A stretch of 64,000 bases of DNA, from contig NZ_LT635861.1 in assembly GCF_900128485.1 (NCBI RefSeq), forward strand, positions 330,027-394,026, given 5' to 3'. Both the position numbers and the translations under genes were made by a program. This DNA comes from Duodenibacillus massiliensis. Lineage in GTDB: Bacteria; Pseudomonadota; Gammaproteobacteria; Burkholderiales; Burkholderiaceae_F. The notes below the pieces were generated by a model. The model did no database searches, was not told the DNA's origin, and saw only the letters and a program-made list of their open reading frames with translations. Shown in pieces: positions 35,385 to 46,680 of the stretch (the stretch's first letter is position 1; every line of letters starts with the position of its first letter).

Positions 35385-37207
35385 GAATGCCCGTCTTTCT
35401 CATCGGCCTCTGGCAGGGGCTCTGCCGCAAGGTGCAGCTCATCTGGAAGGAAGACAATTCGCCCAAAAAGCAGCACCCCAACGGCGGTGAAGAGGCGATG
35501 CTTCTGGTGCCGATTTCGCCGGGACGAAGCAAACTGCTGTTTTTCCTCTTTTTCTGCGGTCTCACCGCTGTTGTCTGCAAGGCCTTCTGGCTGCAGTGCG
35601 GCATTGACACGGAGTTTTTGCAGAAGCAGGGTGAGGCGCGTTACGCCCGCACGCTTTCAGTGCCCGCGCAGCGCGGTCAGATTGTGGACCGTAACGGCGT
35701 GGTGCTTGCTTCCACGATTCCGGCAAGAAGCATCTGGGCCGTACCGGAAGAAGCCGCTGAAGCAAGCCGCACGCAGATCGGAAAACTCGCTGAACTCGTG
35801 GGGGAGGATGAAAAAGCCGTCTGGCAGAGAATCCACGAGCGCCGTAACCGCAGTTTCGTCTACATCAAGCGTCAGCTTGACGTGGAAACTGCGCAGGCGG
35901 TACGGGATCTGCAGATTCCGGGGATTTACATCAGTAACGAAATGCGCCGCAACTACCCGGACGGCGAAATCTCCGCGCATGTGGTGGGCTTTACCGATTC
36001 CGATAATAACGGCCGTGAAGGGGTGGAACTTGCCGACAACGATCAGCTTGCGGGCAAACCCGGTTCGCGCCGCGTGATCCGTGACCGCCTCGGGCGCATT
36101 GTTGAAGACGTCTGGGTGAAGGAAGCCAAGGCCGGAGCCGACGTGGTTCTTTCCATCGATTCCCGTCTGCAGTTTATTGCGCATAACGCACTTAAAAAAG
36201 CAATTGCCAAGCATGAGGCAAAGGCCGGTGCGGTGGTTGTGGTGGACGTGCACACGGGCGAAATTCTCGCAATGAGCAACTGGCCCACCTATGACCCCAA
36301 CGTGCGCCGCACGCTTCGATTTGAAAACGTCCGCAACCGGGTGCTCACCGACACGTTTGAACCGGGATCGACGATGAAGCCGTTTGCGGTGGCCAAAGCG
36401 CTTGACCTCGGGATAGTGAGGCCCGATACGCTGGTGCAGACTGCGCCCGGAAAGCTCACGATCGGCGACAGAACGATCGGCGACACACATAACTACGGCA
36501 TGATCACCGTGAGTCAGGTGGTCTCAAAGTCAAGCAACATCGGCACGAGCAAAATCGCGCTTGAAATGACGCCGCAGACGTTGTGGCAGACCTATGAGGA
36601 GCTCGGGTTCGGGCGCTCTCCGAGAATCGGTTTTCCCGGCGCCGTCTCAGGGCGTCTGAGGCCCGCGGCCTCGTGGCGTCCGATTGAGCAGGCCACCATT
36701 TCCTACGGACACGGTATTTCGGTGTCGCTGATGCAGCTTGTGCGCGCCTATACGGCGCTCGCCCGAAACGGCGACGTGATCGATCTCACGTTCCGGCGCA
36801 CCAACCGTGAAGCCCAGGGCATTCAGGTGTTTCGCCCGGAAGTGGCCCGCCAGATGCGCTCCATGATGATGGGAACGGTCACTGCGGGCGGCACGGCCCG
36901 GCGCGTGAGCGTGGAAGGGTATACGGTCGCGGGTAAAACCGGAACCGCCAATAAGATTGAAAACGGTGAGTACGTCAGTAAATACGTGGCCAGTTTTGTG
37001 GGCATGGCGCCCGCAGGGCAGCCCCGTATTATCGTGGCCGTCATGATTGACGAGCCCACCAAGGGCAGCTACTTCGGCGGCACGGTCGCCGGTCCCGTCT
37101 TTAACGACGTGGCCGCGGGCGCGCTGCGGCTGATCGGCGTACACCCCGATGATCCGACCGCGGTGAGCGGTTCCGGAATTTTTGTGAAAGGATTGCGAAA
37201 TGACTGA
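35381..37207 (+). CDS. ftsI: Peptidoglycan transpeptidase FtsI (PBP3)
   Basis: 608 residues, single N-terminal membrane anchor (about 48-68) after a longer-than-usual cytoplasmic tail. The non-catalytic PBP dimer domain contains AQRGQIVDRNGVVLA. Penicillin-binding active site: SxxK as STMK (Ser near 330), SSN in SKSSNIG and KTGT near 519. Septal crosslinking enzyme. Overlaps ftsL by 4 bases and murE by 8. Confidence 0.96.
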   Translation: MRMPVFLIGLWQGLCRKVQLIWKEDNSPKKQHPNGGEEAMLLVPISPGRSKLLFFLFFCGLTAVVCKAFWLQCGIDTEFLQKQGEARYARTLSVPAQRGQIVDRNGVVLASTIPARSIWAVPEEAAEASRTQIGKLAELVGEDEKAVWQRIHERRNRSFVYIKRQLDVETAQAVRDLQIPGIYISNEMRRNYPDGEISAHVVGFTDSDNNGREGVELADNDQLAGKPGSRRVIRDRLGRIVEDVWVKEAKAGADVVLSIDSRLQFIAHNALKKAIAKHEAKAGAVVVVDVHTGEILAMSNWPTYDPNVRRTLRFENVRNRVLTDTFEPGSTMKPFAVAKALDLGIVRPDTLVQTAPGKLTIGDRTIGDTHNYGMITVSQVVSKSSNIGTSKIALEMTPQTLWQTYEELGFGRSPRIGFPGAVSGRLRPAASWRPIEQATISYGHGISVSLMQLVRAYTALARNGDVIDLTFRRTNREAQGIQVFRPEVARQMRSMMMGTVTAGGTARRVSVEGYTVAGKTGTANKIENGEYVSKYVASFVGMAPAGQPRIIVAVMIDEPTKGSYFGGTVAGPVFNDVAAGALRLIGVHPDDPTAVSGSGIFVKGLRND

Positions 37208-38723
37208 GCAGGCAGACCGGACCCGCGATGCCGTTCTGACCTGGCTTAAGGCCAGAACAAAACCGGGCGCGCATCTTTGCATCGATTCCCGCAATATCCG
37301 GCCCGGGGACGTTTTTGTGGCGCTGAAGGGTGAACACACCGACGGCCTTTCATGGGCGCCGGTGGCGGTTGCCCGCGGGGCCGCTGCCGTTCTCACGGAA
37401 GAACGGGAAGGGGAAAAACGGCCGGTGCTGCAGGTGCCGGTTCTGGCGGTGCGTGAGCTTAAAAAACGGCTGGGAGAAATCGCCTCGGACTTTTTCGGCA
37501 GGCCGTCTGAGCACATGATGGGTACCGCCGTCACGGGTACCAACGGTAAGACAAGCATCAGTCACTGGACGGCGCGGCTTTTATCAGCGCTGCATCACCC
37601 CTGCGCAGCCGTGGGCACGATGGGGTGCTTTTATATGGGTGAGAAAATCCCGTCGCCGGCGCTCACGACGCCGGACGCAGCCAGTACCCAGGATCTCTTC
37701 AGTAACCTTTACGGCAGGGGCTGTCAGGCGTTTTGTATTGAAGCGAGTTCCATCGGCCTTGTGCAGGGCCGTCTTGACGGAACGGCTTTTCATACGGCGG
37801 CCTTCACCAACCTCACGCGGGATCATCTCGATTATCACGGCTCGATGCAGGCCTATGAAGAAGCCAAGGCTCTGCTTTTTGACTGGCCGGGCCTGAAATG
37901 CGCGGTCATCAATGCCGACGATGCCGCAGGGCGCCGGTTGATTGAAAAGACGCTCGCGCGCGGCGTGCGCACGATTGCCTGCACGCTTGATGCGGCACTT
38001 CAGATTGAAGGCTGCGAAATGTTGGCGGCCGGAAACATCCGTGCGGCGCATGCCGGTACCGCTTTTGACGCTCTCTGGCGGGGTGAACGCTTTGAAATTG
38101 AAGCAGCCGTGCTCGGGCGCTTTAATGTCTCGAACCTTCTTGAGACGGCGGGTATTGTTCTGAGCCTCGGCATTCCTGCCCGGGCCGTTTTCGGAAAACT
38201 TACGGAACTCACACCCCCTGCGGGACGCCTTCAGACTGTGACAAGCGAAGGCGCGCCGCTTGCGGTGGTTGACTACGCTCATACGCCGGATGCCCTCGAA
38301 AAGGTTCTCACGGCTTTGCGTGAAACGGCCGAGCACAGAGGCGGCAGGCTTTGGTGTGTTTTCGGCGCGGGCGGCGACCGTGATCCGGGCAAGCGCCCGA
38401 TCATGGGGCGCGTTGCGGCGGAGCTTGCCGACGTCGCGGTGGTCACAAGCGACAATCCGAGAACCGAAGAGCCTGCCGTGATTGCGCAGGCTGTGGCCGA
38501 GGGCGCAGCGCCTGCCCGGGACCGCCGGGTCGTGCTTGACCGGCGCGAAGCGATAGTCTCGGCTGTTACTGAGGCGGCTGCGGCCGACGTGGTGCTCATT
38601 GCCGGCAAGGGCCATGAGGATTATCAGGAAATTCAGGGCGTCAAACACCATTTCAGCGATGTTGAGGTGGTGCGGGAAGCATTTAACGAACGCCGTACGC
38701 GCGTCGGGGGAAAATCAGCATGA
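37200..38723 (+). CDS. murE: UDP-MurNAc-tripeptide synthetase (meso-DAP adding)
   Basis: 507 residues. P-loop GTNGKTS near 116, ATP/UDP site FTNLTRDHLDYHG, and TSDNPRTEEP, whose DNPR motif indicates meso-diaminopimelate rather than lysine. Cytoplasmic third amino-acid ligase of peptidoglycan synthesis. Overlaps ftsI and murF. Confidence 0.96.
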   Translation: MTEQADRTRDAVLTWLKARTKPGAHLCIDSRNIRPGDVFVALKGEHTDGLSWAPVAVARGAAAVLTEEREGEKRPVLQVPVLAVRELKKRLGEIASDFFGRPSEHMMGTAVTGTNGKTSISHWTARLLSALHHPCAAVGTMGCFYMGEKIPSPALTTPDAASTQDLFSNLYGRGCQAFCIEASSIGLVQGRLDGTAFHTAAFTNLTRDHLDYHGSMQAYEEAKALLFDWPGLKCAVINADDAAGRRLIEKTLARGVRTIACTLDAALQIEGCEMLAAGNIRAAHAGTAFDALWRGERFEIEAAVLGRFNVSNLLETAGIVLSLGIPARAVFGKLTELTPPAGRLQTVTSEGAPLAVVDYAHTPDALEKVLTALRETAEHRGGRLWCVFGAGGDRDPGKRPIMGRVAAELADVAVVTSDNPRTEEPAVIAQAVAEGAAPARDRRVVLDRREAIVSAVTEAAAADVVLIAGKGHEDYQEIQGVKHHFSDVEVVREAFNERRTRVGGKSA

Positions 38724-40123
38724 AACAGGCGCAGACGGGGTGGACTTTTCACGCGTTGTTAAACGCACTGGGGCCGCTTGTAAAGGATGTGGACGGACAG
38801 ACGGGGGCTGAACTCGGTGAGATCAGCACCGACAGCCGCACCATCACATCGGGCTCGGTTTTTGTCGCCCTCAAGGGCCCCAATTTTGACGGACACGACT
38901 ACGCCGTTGCCGCCAAAGACCGCGGTGCCGGCGTGCTCATCGTCGAGCGTAACGTCGGTACCGGCGCGTCCTGCCCGCAGATCATTGTGACCGACACCGT
39001 GGAAGCCTACGGTGCACTGGCGCGGGCCTGGCGCGCGCAGTTTTCGATTCCGCTCATCTGTGTCGTGGGGTCCAACGGTAAGACCACCACCACGCAGATG
39101 ATTGCCTCCATTCTGAGGCAGGCCTGCGGCGAAGAGGCGATGCTTGCCACGGAAGGCAACTTCAATAACGCCGTGGGCGTACCCCGCATGCTTTTGAAAC
39201 TCACACCGCGCACGAAGGCGGCGGTGATTGAGGCCGGTATCAGCCACCCGGGTGAAATGGCGCAGTTAATCAGCTGGATTCGTCCGACAGTGGTGGTGAT
39301 CACAAACGCCCAGCGCGAACACCAGGAATTTTTAAAGGGCGTTGAAGCGAGTGCCCGTGAAAACGCGATGGCGCTGGTGAGCCTCTCTGCCAAGGGGACG
39401 GCAGTGCTTCCGGCCGACGATGCCTGTCTGCCCGTGTGGCTTGAGTTTGCCCGTGCCCGCGGCTGCAAGGTTGCGACCTATGCCGCCGGCGACACCGATT
39501 TTGCCGTGGATCTCAGAGCCACGGAAGCAATGGGCACGGTCACGATGGCGTTTGGCTCGGAAACCCTCAGACTCGAACTCAAAATGGCCGGACGCCATGC
39601 TGTGCATGATGCGGCTGCGGCCGCTGCGGCTGCGGTGGCCGTGGGCGTCAATTCCCGCGCGGTGGAGGCGGGCTTAAGAAGTTTTGAGCCCGTGGAAGGC
39701 CGCGGGCGGCGCCACGTGCTCAGAAACGGCACGGTCATCATCGATGACGCGTATAACGCCAATCCCGACAGTATGCGCGCCGCCGTTGATATGCTGAGCC
39801 GCCTCTCCGGGCCCCGCATCTTTGTGGCGGGGGATATGGCCGAGACCGGCGGCGAAAACGTCGAAAGCTATCACCGTGAAATCGGGCAGTATGCCCGTGA
39901 GCACGGCGTGGACCGGTTCCTCGCCGTGGGTGAGGCAATGAAAAGCGCCGTTGAGGCTTTCGGCGCCGGTGCGCGGCACTTTGCAAGCCGCGATGAGCTG
40001 ACGGCAGCGGCCATGGAAACGGCCAAGACGCCCTGCACGATGCTTTTGAAGGCTTCCAACAGTATGGGTCTGCAGCACGTGGTGCGCGACATCGTCTCCG
40101 AACTCGGCATTACGGATAAATAA
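38720..40123 (+). CDS. murF: UDP-MurNAc-tripeptide D-Ala-D-Ala ligase
   Basis: 467 residues. GSNGKTTTTQMIASIL near 113 (P-loop), EAGISHPGEMAQL, AVLPADD and IIDDAYNANPDSM are MurF signatures. Adds D-Ala-D-Ala. Starts within the murE stop (ATGA) and is followed by mraY after 15 bases. Confidence 0.96.
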   Translation: MKQAQTGWTFHALLNALGPLVKDVDGQTGAELGEISTDSRTITSGSVFVALKGPNFDGHDYAVAAKDRGAGVLIVERNVGTGASCPQIIVTDTVEAYGALARAWRAQFSIPLICVVGSNGKTTTTQMIASILRQACGEEAMLATEGNFNNAVGVPRMLLKLTPRTKAAVIEAGISHPGEMAQLISWIRPTVVVITNAQREHQEFLKGVEASARENAMALVSLSAKGTAVLPADDACLPVWLEFARARGCKVATYAAGDTDFAVDLRATEAMGTVTMAFGSETLRLELKMAGRHAVHDAAAAAAAAVAVGVNSRAVEAGLRSFEPVEGRGRRHVLRNGTVIIDDAYNANPDSMRAAVDMLSRLSGPRIFVAGDMAETGGENVESYHREIGQYAREHGVDRFLAVGEAMKSAVEAFGAGARHFASRDELTAAAMETAKTPCTMLLKASNSMGLQHVVRDIVSELGITDK

Positions 40124-40138
40124 ACAAGAAGAAAAACA

Positions 40139-41293
<1,155 letters not shown>

Positions 41294-41319
41294 GTCGGGC
41301 TTTCCTGGGAGCAGAGGAC

Positions 41320-42837
41320 ATGTCAAATCAGTCGGTGCGTCTGGCAACAGGTAAAAGAGCGCTGGTTTTGGGGTGCGGTGCTTCGGGTGCAGCCTGCGCG
41401 CGGTTTCTTTATTCCCGCGGTTGGGATGTAACGGTGGCTGACAGCCGCACCAATCCGGCGGCTGCCGATGCGCTTGCCGCAGAACTGCCTCATATTGAAT
41501 TTTCGTTCGGGGGCTTTAATCCCGATCTTGTGCGGGGTGCTTCGCTTCTGGTGATAAGTCCGGGGCTCTCGCCCTCACATTCTGCGGCAGCCGCAACCGT
41601 CAACCTCGCACACGAACTCGGCATTGAGGTTGTGGGCGAAATTGAACTCTTTGCCCGGGAGATGAAGCGTCTGAAGGCCTTCTGCGGCTACTCGCCCGTG
41701 GTGGTGGGAATCACCGGCACCAACGGCAAAACCACCACAACAACGATTACGGGTCTGATGGCCAAGGCTTCGGGTAAAACCGTGTGCGTGGCCGGTAACA
41801 TCGGTCCCAATGCGCTCACCGAGCTCACCAAAGCGCTCGCAGCCGGAAAACTGCCTGAAGTCTGGGTGCTTGAGCTTTCAAGCTTTCAGCTTGAGACGAC
41901 GTCATCGCTCGAACTTACCGCTGCCGCGTACTTAAACCTCACCGAAGACCATATCGACTGGCACGGGTCGCAGGAAAACTACGCGCAGGCCAAGGGCCGG
42001 ATTTTCCTTCATGCTCGCTCGAGGATTTTGAACCGCGCCGATCCCGTGAGCATGCGCTGGGCTGAAAATACGGCAGGCGCCGCTGTGCGCACCTTTGCGC
42101 TCACCAAACCCGAAAAGCTGGGTGAGTGGGGCGTGACCGAGGACGCGGGTGTGGAGTGGATGAGTTTTATCGCACCGCAGACAACGCCCGCGGCAAGCAG
42201 CAAAAAAGCGCAGCTTTCGGCCTGGGACGCTCCGGAAATGAGTCTTCTGATGCCTTCGGCCGCGCTCAAAATCCGCGGCCGGCACAATGTGCAGAATGCT
42301 CTGGCGGCACTTGCGCTTGCCGACGCCGCAGGTTTTTCGCTTGCTGCGGCCCTGGAGGTGCTTGCAGGTTACACCGGAGAAGCCCACCGCGTGCAGCACG
42401 TTCTCACGGTTAACGGTATTGAATTTATCGATGACAGCAAAGGCACCAACGTCGGCGCTGTGGCCGCTGCGCTTGAGGGCCTGGCGGTCGGGGGACGAAA
42501 GTGTGCGCTCATCATGGGCGGCGACGGCAAGGGCCAGGACTTCGCGCCGCTCTCTTCATACGTGCAGCAGTTTGCGCGCTCGGTGGTTTTGATCGGGCGC
42601 GATGCCGTCCGGATTCAGGAGGCACTGAAAAACACGGGCGTGCCCCTTGAAAATGCGGGTACCGACTTTGAGGGTGCGGTGGACAAAGCCTACGCCTCGG
42701 CTCAGAGCGGAGACGCCGTGCTTTTAAGTCCCGCGTGCGCAAGCTGGGATATGTTTGCCAATTACGCCGAACGCTCGGCCCGCTTTATTGCGCGCGCCCA
42801 AGAGATTGCCGCGCGCACTGAGGAAGGAAACCGCTGA
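41320..42837 (+). CDS. murD: UDP-MurNAc-L-Ala:D-Glu ligase
   Basis: 505 residues from ATG 41320, which has an AGAGGA site; a TTG at 41290 would overlap mraY and is less likely. LVLGCGASGAACARFL is the N-terminal nucleotide-fold, ITGTNGKTTTTT the P-loop and YLNLTEDHIDWHG the UDP-muropeptide/ATP motif. FIDDSKGTN and IMGGDGKGQDF follow. Longer than E. coli MurD (438), with an insertion near 265-305 (region rich in Ala and Lys). Confidence 0.95.
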   Translation: MSNQSVRLATGKRALVLGCGASGAACARFLYSRGWDVTVADSRTNPAAADALAAELPHIEFSFGGFNPDLVRGASLLVISPGLSPSHSAAAATVNLAHELGIEVVGEIELFAREMKRLKAFCGYSPVVVGITGTNGKTTTTTITGLMAKASGKTVCVAGNIGPNALTELTKALAAGKLPEVWVLELSSFQLETTSSLELTAAAYLNLTEDHIDWHGSQENYAQAKGRIFLHARSRILNRADPVSMRWAENTAGAAVRTFALTKPEKLGEWGVTEDAGVEWMSFIAPQTTPAASSKKAQLSAWDAPEMSLLMPSAALKIRGRHNVQNALAALALADAAGFSLAAALEVLAGYTGEAHRVQHVLTVNGIEFIDDSKGTNVGAVAAALEGLAVGGRKCALIMGGDGKGQDFAPLSSYVQQFARSVVLIGRDAVRIQEALKNTGVPLENAGTDFEGAVDKAYASAQSGDAVLLSPACASWDMFANYAERSARFIARAQEIAARTEEGNR

Positions 42838-42839
42838 CG

Positions 42840-44072
42840 ATGGCCTGGTTTTTCCCCGGACGGGCTCCGGCCCGGCAGATTGAGGATGATTTAAGCGGCT
42901 CCACGGTGTTGCAGACAGGGGGCCGTGCCAAGCGTATCCGTGCCGAGGGTATCGACTGGAGCATCCTTTTTATCACGGGGTTTTTGCTTGCTTTCGGTTC
43001 CCTGATGGTGTATTCGGCCTCGATTTCGCTCGCCGACAGTCCGAAGTTTGACACGAGCTACACGCACTTTTTCGTGCGGCATCTGATTTCTATTGCGGTT
43101 GCCGCGGTCGCAGGCAGCATCGTCTACCGTATCCCCATGCGCTTTTGGGAGCGTGTTTCGGGGATTCTCGTCATCATCGCCGTATTGCTTCTGATCGCCG
43201 TTCTTATTCCGGGAGTCGGTCACAGCGTAAACGGCGCCCGGCGCTGGATCGGCTTCGGTTCTCTGACGATTCAGGTCACGGAAATTGCAAAGTTTGCGGC
43301 CTTGATCGGCGCAGCCGGCTTTACTGTGCACCGGCAGGAATTCATGCATTCCTTTACGAAGGGCTTTGCCCCGATGGCGCTGGTGATGGCAGTCGTCGCC
43401 TTTCTCATCAACATGCAGCCTGACCTAGGGGCCACCTTCGTCATTGTCTGCATCGCGCTCGGAGTGCTTTTCCTCGGGGGACTTAATCTCAGAATCTTCA
43501 TGGTGGTTCTGGTTGCCGTGATTTTCGCTGCCGTCATGGCCGTTTATATGTCGCCCTGGCGCGTGGGCCGCGTGATGGCTTACCTTGATCCCTGGAGCAG
43601 CGACTATGCGCTCGACAAAGCCTATCAATTAAGCCACTCGCTTATTGCCTTCGGGCGCGGCGAATGGCTCGGCGTCGGGCTCGGGGCGTCGGTGGAAAAA
43701 CTCAACTATCTGCCTGAAGCGCACACCGACTTTATTTTGGCGGTGGTGGGTGAAGAGCTCGGGTTCGTGGGAGTGATCTGTGTCTTTATTGCCTATTACT
43801 TCCTGGTGCGCCGCGCGTTTTCGATCGGACGGCAGGCCATCAAGCTTGACAGGGTGTTTTCCGGACTCGTTGCCGAAGGCGTGGGGCTTTGGATCGGCGT
43901 GCAGGTGGTGATTAACGGTGGCGTGGCCACGGGGCTATTCCCGACCAAGGGTCTGACGCTCCCGCTGATGAGCTACGGCGGCTCAAGCCTGCTCGCTACA
44001 ATTGCGGCTGTCGCTGTTTTACTGAGAATTGACGCGGAAAACCGCATCCTGATGCGGGGCGGAAGGGTTTAG
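42840..44072 (+). CDS. ftsW: Lipid II polymerase FtsW (SEDS family)
   Basis: 410 residues, about ten membrane helices after a ~40-residue cytoplasmic tail. YSASISLADSP, GARRWIGFGSLTIQ, LPEAHTDFILAVVGEELGF and LTLPLMSYGGSSL are the SEDS family signatures. Septal glycan polymerase partner of FtsI. Gap of 2 bases to each neighbour. Confidence 0.96.
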   Translation: MAWFFPGRAPARQIEDDLSGSTVLQTGGRAKRIRAEGIDWSILFITGFLLAFGSLMVYSASISLADSPKFDTSYTHFFVRHLISIAVAAVAGSIVYRIPMRFWERVSGILVIIAVLLLIAVLIPGVGHSVNGARRWIGFGSLTIQVTEIAKFAALIGAAGFTVHRQEFMHSFTKGFAPMALVMAVVAFLINMQPDLGATFVIVCIALGVLFLGGLNLRIFMVVLVAVIFAAVMAVYMSPWRVGRVMAYLDPWSSDYALDKAYQLSHSLIAFGRGEWLGVGLGASVEKLNYLPEAHTDFILAVVGEELGFVGVICVFIAYYFLVRRAFSIGRQAIKLDRVFSGLVAEGVGLWIGVQVVINGGVATGLFPTKGLTLPLMSYGGSSLLATIAAVAVLLRIDAENRILMRGGRV

Positions 44073-44074
44073 TC

Positions 44075-45181
44075 ATGTCTGAAGAAAATAAAAAGCATCT
44101 GGTGGTAGCTGCCGCAGGAACGGGCGGTCACGTGTTTCCGGCGCTTGCGGTGGCGCGTGAGCTCAGAAACCGCGGCTGGAAGATTTCCTGGATCGGAACG
44201 CAGACCGGGATGGAGTCCAAACTCATTGCCAAAGACGCTATTGATTTCACGGGCCTGGACTTTAACGGCGTCAGAGGCAAGGGTTTTTTTGGCATGATCT
44301 CCGGCGGCATCAAGCTTTTAAAAGCCATGTCGCGCTGCAAAAGCCTCATGCGCGAACTCAAACCCGATGTGATGTTTACCACCGGCGGCTACGTGGCCGT
44401 GCCGGTTGCTTCCGGATGCCGCAAAAACGGCGTGCGTGTGGCGGTGATGAACTGCGATGCCGACCTTCTGATGTCCACTGAGATGATTCTCAAGGACGCC
44501 TGGGGCGTGGCCTGCGGTTTTGCCGGTTCGGCGCGCTCGCGGGCAGCCAGTAAGGGCCGCATCACCGGTAACCCGGTGCGCGCGGAAATCGAGGCGGTTG
44601 AGGCGCCTGAAACGCGCCTTGCAGGCCGCACGGGCCCTCTGAAGCTCCTTGTTTTCGGCGGCAGCCTCGGCGCACGTGTCTTAAATGAGACGGTGCCTAA
44701 GGCGCTTGCGCTTTTTGACCCGGAAAACCGTCCTCAGGTACTGCATCAGTGCGGTGCGGGCTCGGTGGAAGAAGCCAAAAAATGCTATGCCGATGCCGGG
44801 GTTGAAGCTGAGATTGTTCCCTTTATCGAGGATATGGCCAAGGCCTATACGGAAAGCGACCTTGTGATCTGCCGGGCGGGCGCGACGACCGTGGCGGAAC
44901 TCTGTGCGGCGGGCGCTGCTTCCGTTCTGGTACCTTTCGTGGCAAAGACCACCAAACATCAGCTCGGTAACGCCCGCTATATGGCGATGAACAACGCCGG
45001 TCTGTGTGTTCCGCAGGAAAGCCTCACGCCTGAACACCTCTTCGGAATTCTCGCGAGCATGAAGCGCGAAAAGATTCTGCAGACTGCGGTAAACGCCCGT
45101 GCGCTTTGCCGCCTGAAGGCAGCCGCAGCCGTTGCCGACATGATTGAAGACATCGCGGCAATGAAGACCAAGCCCGTCTGA
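44075..45181 (+). CDS. murG: UDP-GlcNAc transferase MurG
   Basis: 368 residues, GT-B fold. AAGTGGHVFPALAVA near 10 (first glycine loop), TTGGYVAVPV, VFGGSLGARVLN, FIEDMAKAYTESDLVICRAGATTVAEL are the MurG motifs. Converts lipid I to lipid II at the inner face of the membrane. Confidence 0.96.
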   Translation: MSEENKKHLVVAAAGTGGHVFPALAVARELRNRGWKISWIGTQTGMESKLIAKDAIDFTGLDFNGVRGKGFFGMISGGIKLLKAMSRCKSLMRELKPDVMFTTGGYVAVPVASGCRKNGVRVAVMNCDADLLMSTEMILKDAWGVACGFAGSARSRAASKGRITGNPVRAEIEAVEAPETRLAGRTGPLKLLVFGGSLGARVLNETVPKALALFDPENRPQVLHQCGAGSVEEAKKCYADAGVEAEIVPFIEDMAKAYTESDLVICRAGATTVAELCAAGAASVLVPFVAKTTKHQLGNARYMAMNNAGLCVPQESLTPEHLFGILASMKREKILQTAVNARALCRLKAAAAVADMIEDIAAMKTKPV

Positions 45182-45246
45182 CGGGGCACTCAAGGTCGGT
45201 AAAGCTGCTTTGGACTGCGGTTTCTGAAAAAAGGTTGATTTGAGTT

Positions 45247-46650
45247 ATGAAGTTCGTTGTCAAGCATCTGCATTTTGTCGGTATCGGCGGCACCGGGATG
45301 TGCGGCATCGCCGAGGTGCTCCTGAACCTCGGTTACACCGTAAGCGGCTCGGATCTGGCTGAAAATGCCGCCACCCGCAGGCTCAAAAGCCTCGGCGCCG
45401 TGATTTACCGCGGGCATGACGCAAAAAACATTGAAGGCGCCGACGCCATCGTGATTTCCAGCGCCGTACATGCCGACAATCCGGAAGTTGTGGCCGCCAA
45501 GGCGGCCCATATTCCGGTGGTGCCGCGCGCGGTGATGCTCGCAGAACTCATGCGTCTGCGCCGCGGTATTGCGATTGCCGGGGCGCACGGCAAGACCACG
45601 ACGACCTCGCTTACGACCGCGCTTTTGGCCGCCGGGGGGCTTGATCCCACCTATGTGATCGGCGGCAGACTCAACAGTTCCGGCACCAACGCCCGGCTCG
45701 GTGCCGGCGAATACATCGTCGCCGAAGCCGATGAGTCCGATGCCTCGTTTTTGAATCTCACGCCGGTGCTTGCGGCCGTCACCAACATCGATCAGGACCA
45801 CATGGACACCTACGGGCACGACTTTGAGCGGCTCAAGCAGGCTTTTGTGGATTTTCTGACGCGGCTTCCCTTTTACGGGGTGGCGGTTCTGTGCAGTGAT
45901 GATGAAAACGTGCGCTCGATCATCCCGCGCGTGCCGCGCCGCGTGGTGGAATACGGTTTAAACGACAAGGCCGAAGTCCGGGCCATTGACGTGAGAACCG
46001 ACGGCACACGGATGCGCTTTACGATTTTAAGGCCCGAGTATCAGCCGCTGCCCGTGGTACTGAATCTGCCGGGGCTGCACAACGTGCGTAACGCCCTGGC
46101 GGCGGTGGCAATCGCCACGCTCGTGGGCGTCACGGACGAAGCGATTGTGAAGGGGCTGGCCGAATTTACGGGCGTAGGCCGGCGCTTTGCCCAGTACGGG
46201 GATCTTCCAGTCACAGACGCTGAGGGTAAGACCATCGGCAGCTTTAAGCTCGTTGATGATTACGGACACCACCCGCACGAGATGGCGGCAACGATTGCCG
46301 CGGTGCGCGGCGCATGGCCCGACAGGCGTCTTGTGGTTGTGTTTCAGCCGCACCGCTACACGCGCACCCGTGACTGCTTTGAAGACTTTGTGAAGGTTCT
46401 CTCGCAGGCTGACGTGGTGGTGCTCGCGGACGTTTACCCCGCAGGGGAAACGCCGATTGCGGGCGCAGACGGCCGGGCTCTGGCGCGTGCCGTACGTCTT
46501 GTCGGTAAGGGTGATCTTATTTTCTGCGACAGCGTTGATGAGGTGCCGCAGGCCGTGATGCAGGTGGTGCGTGACGGCGATGTCGTGGTGACGATGGGGG
46601 CGGGTTCCATCGGGCGCGTCGCGCCGATTCTTGCGCACCATGAGCTCTGA
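45247..46650 (+). CDS. murC: UDP-MurNAc-L-alanine ligase
   Basis: 467 residues. [17 protein letters not shown] at the start, [11 protein letters not shown] near 112, [22 protein letters not shown] and [10 protein letters not shown] are the MurC set. First amino-acid ligase. The 65-base gap upstream is the largest within the cluster apart from the start of mraZ. Confidence 0.97.
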   Translation: MKFVVKHLHFVGIGGTGMCGIAEVLLNLGYTVSGSDLAENAATRRLKSLGAVIYRGHDAKNIEGADAIVISSAVHADNPEVVAAKAAHIPVVPRAVMLAELMRLRRGIAIAGAHGKTTTTSLTTALLAAGGLDPTYVIGGRLNSSGTNARLGAGEYIVAEADESDASFLNLTPVLAAVTNIDQDHMDTYGHDFERLKQAFVDFLTRLPFYGVAVLCSDDENVRSIIPRVPRRVVEYGLNDKAEVRAIDVRTDGTRMRFTILRPEYQPLPVVLNLPGLHNVRNALAAVAIATLVGVTDEAIVKGLAEFTGVGRRFAQYGDLPVTDAEGKTIGSFKLVDDYGHHPHEMAATIAAVRGAWPDRRLVVVFQPHRYTRTRDCFEDFVKVLSQADVVVLADVYPAGETPIAGADGRALARAVRLVGKGDLIFCDSVDEVPQAVMQVVRDGDVVVTMGAGSIGRVAPILAHHEL

Positions 46651-46680
46651 AGAAACGGAAAAAATAAGGAAAAGGAATAA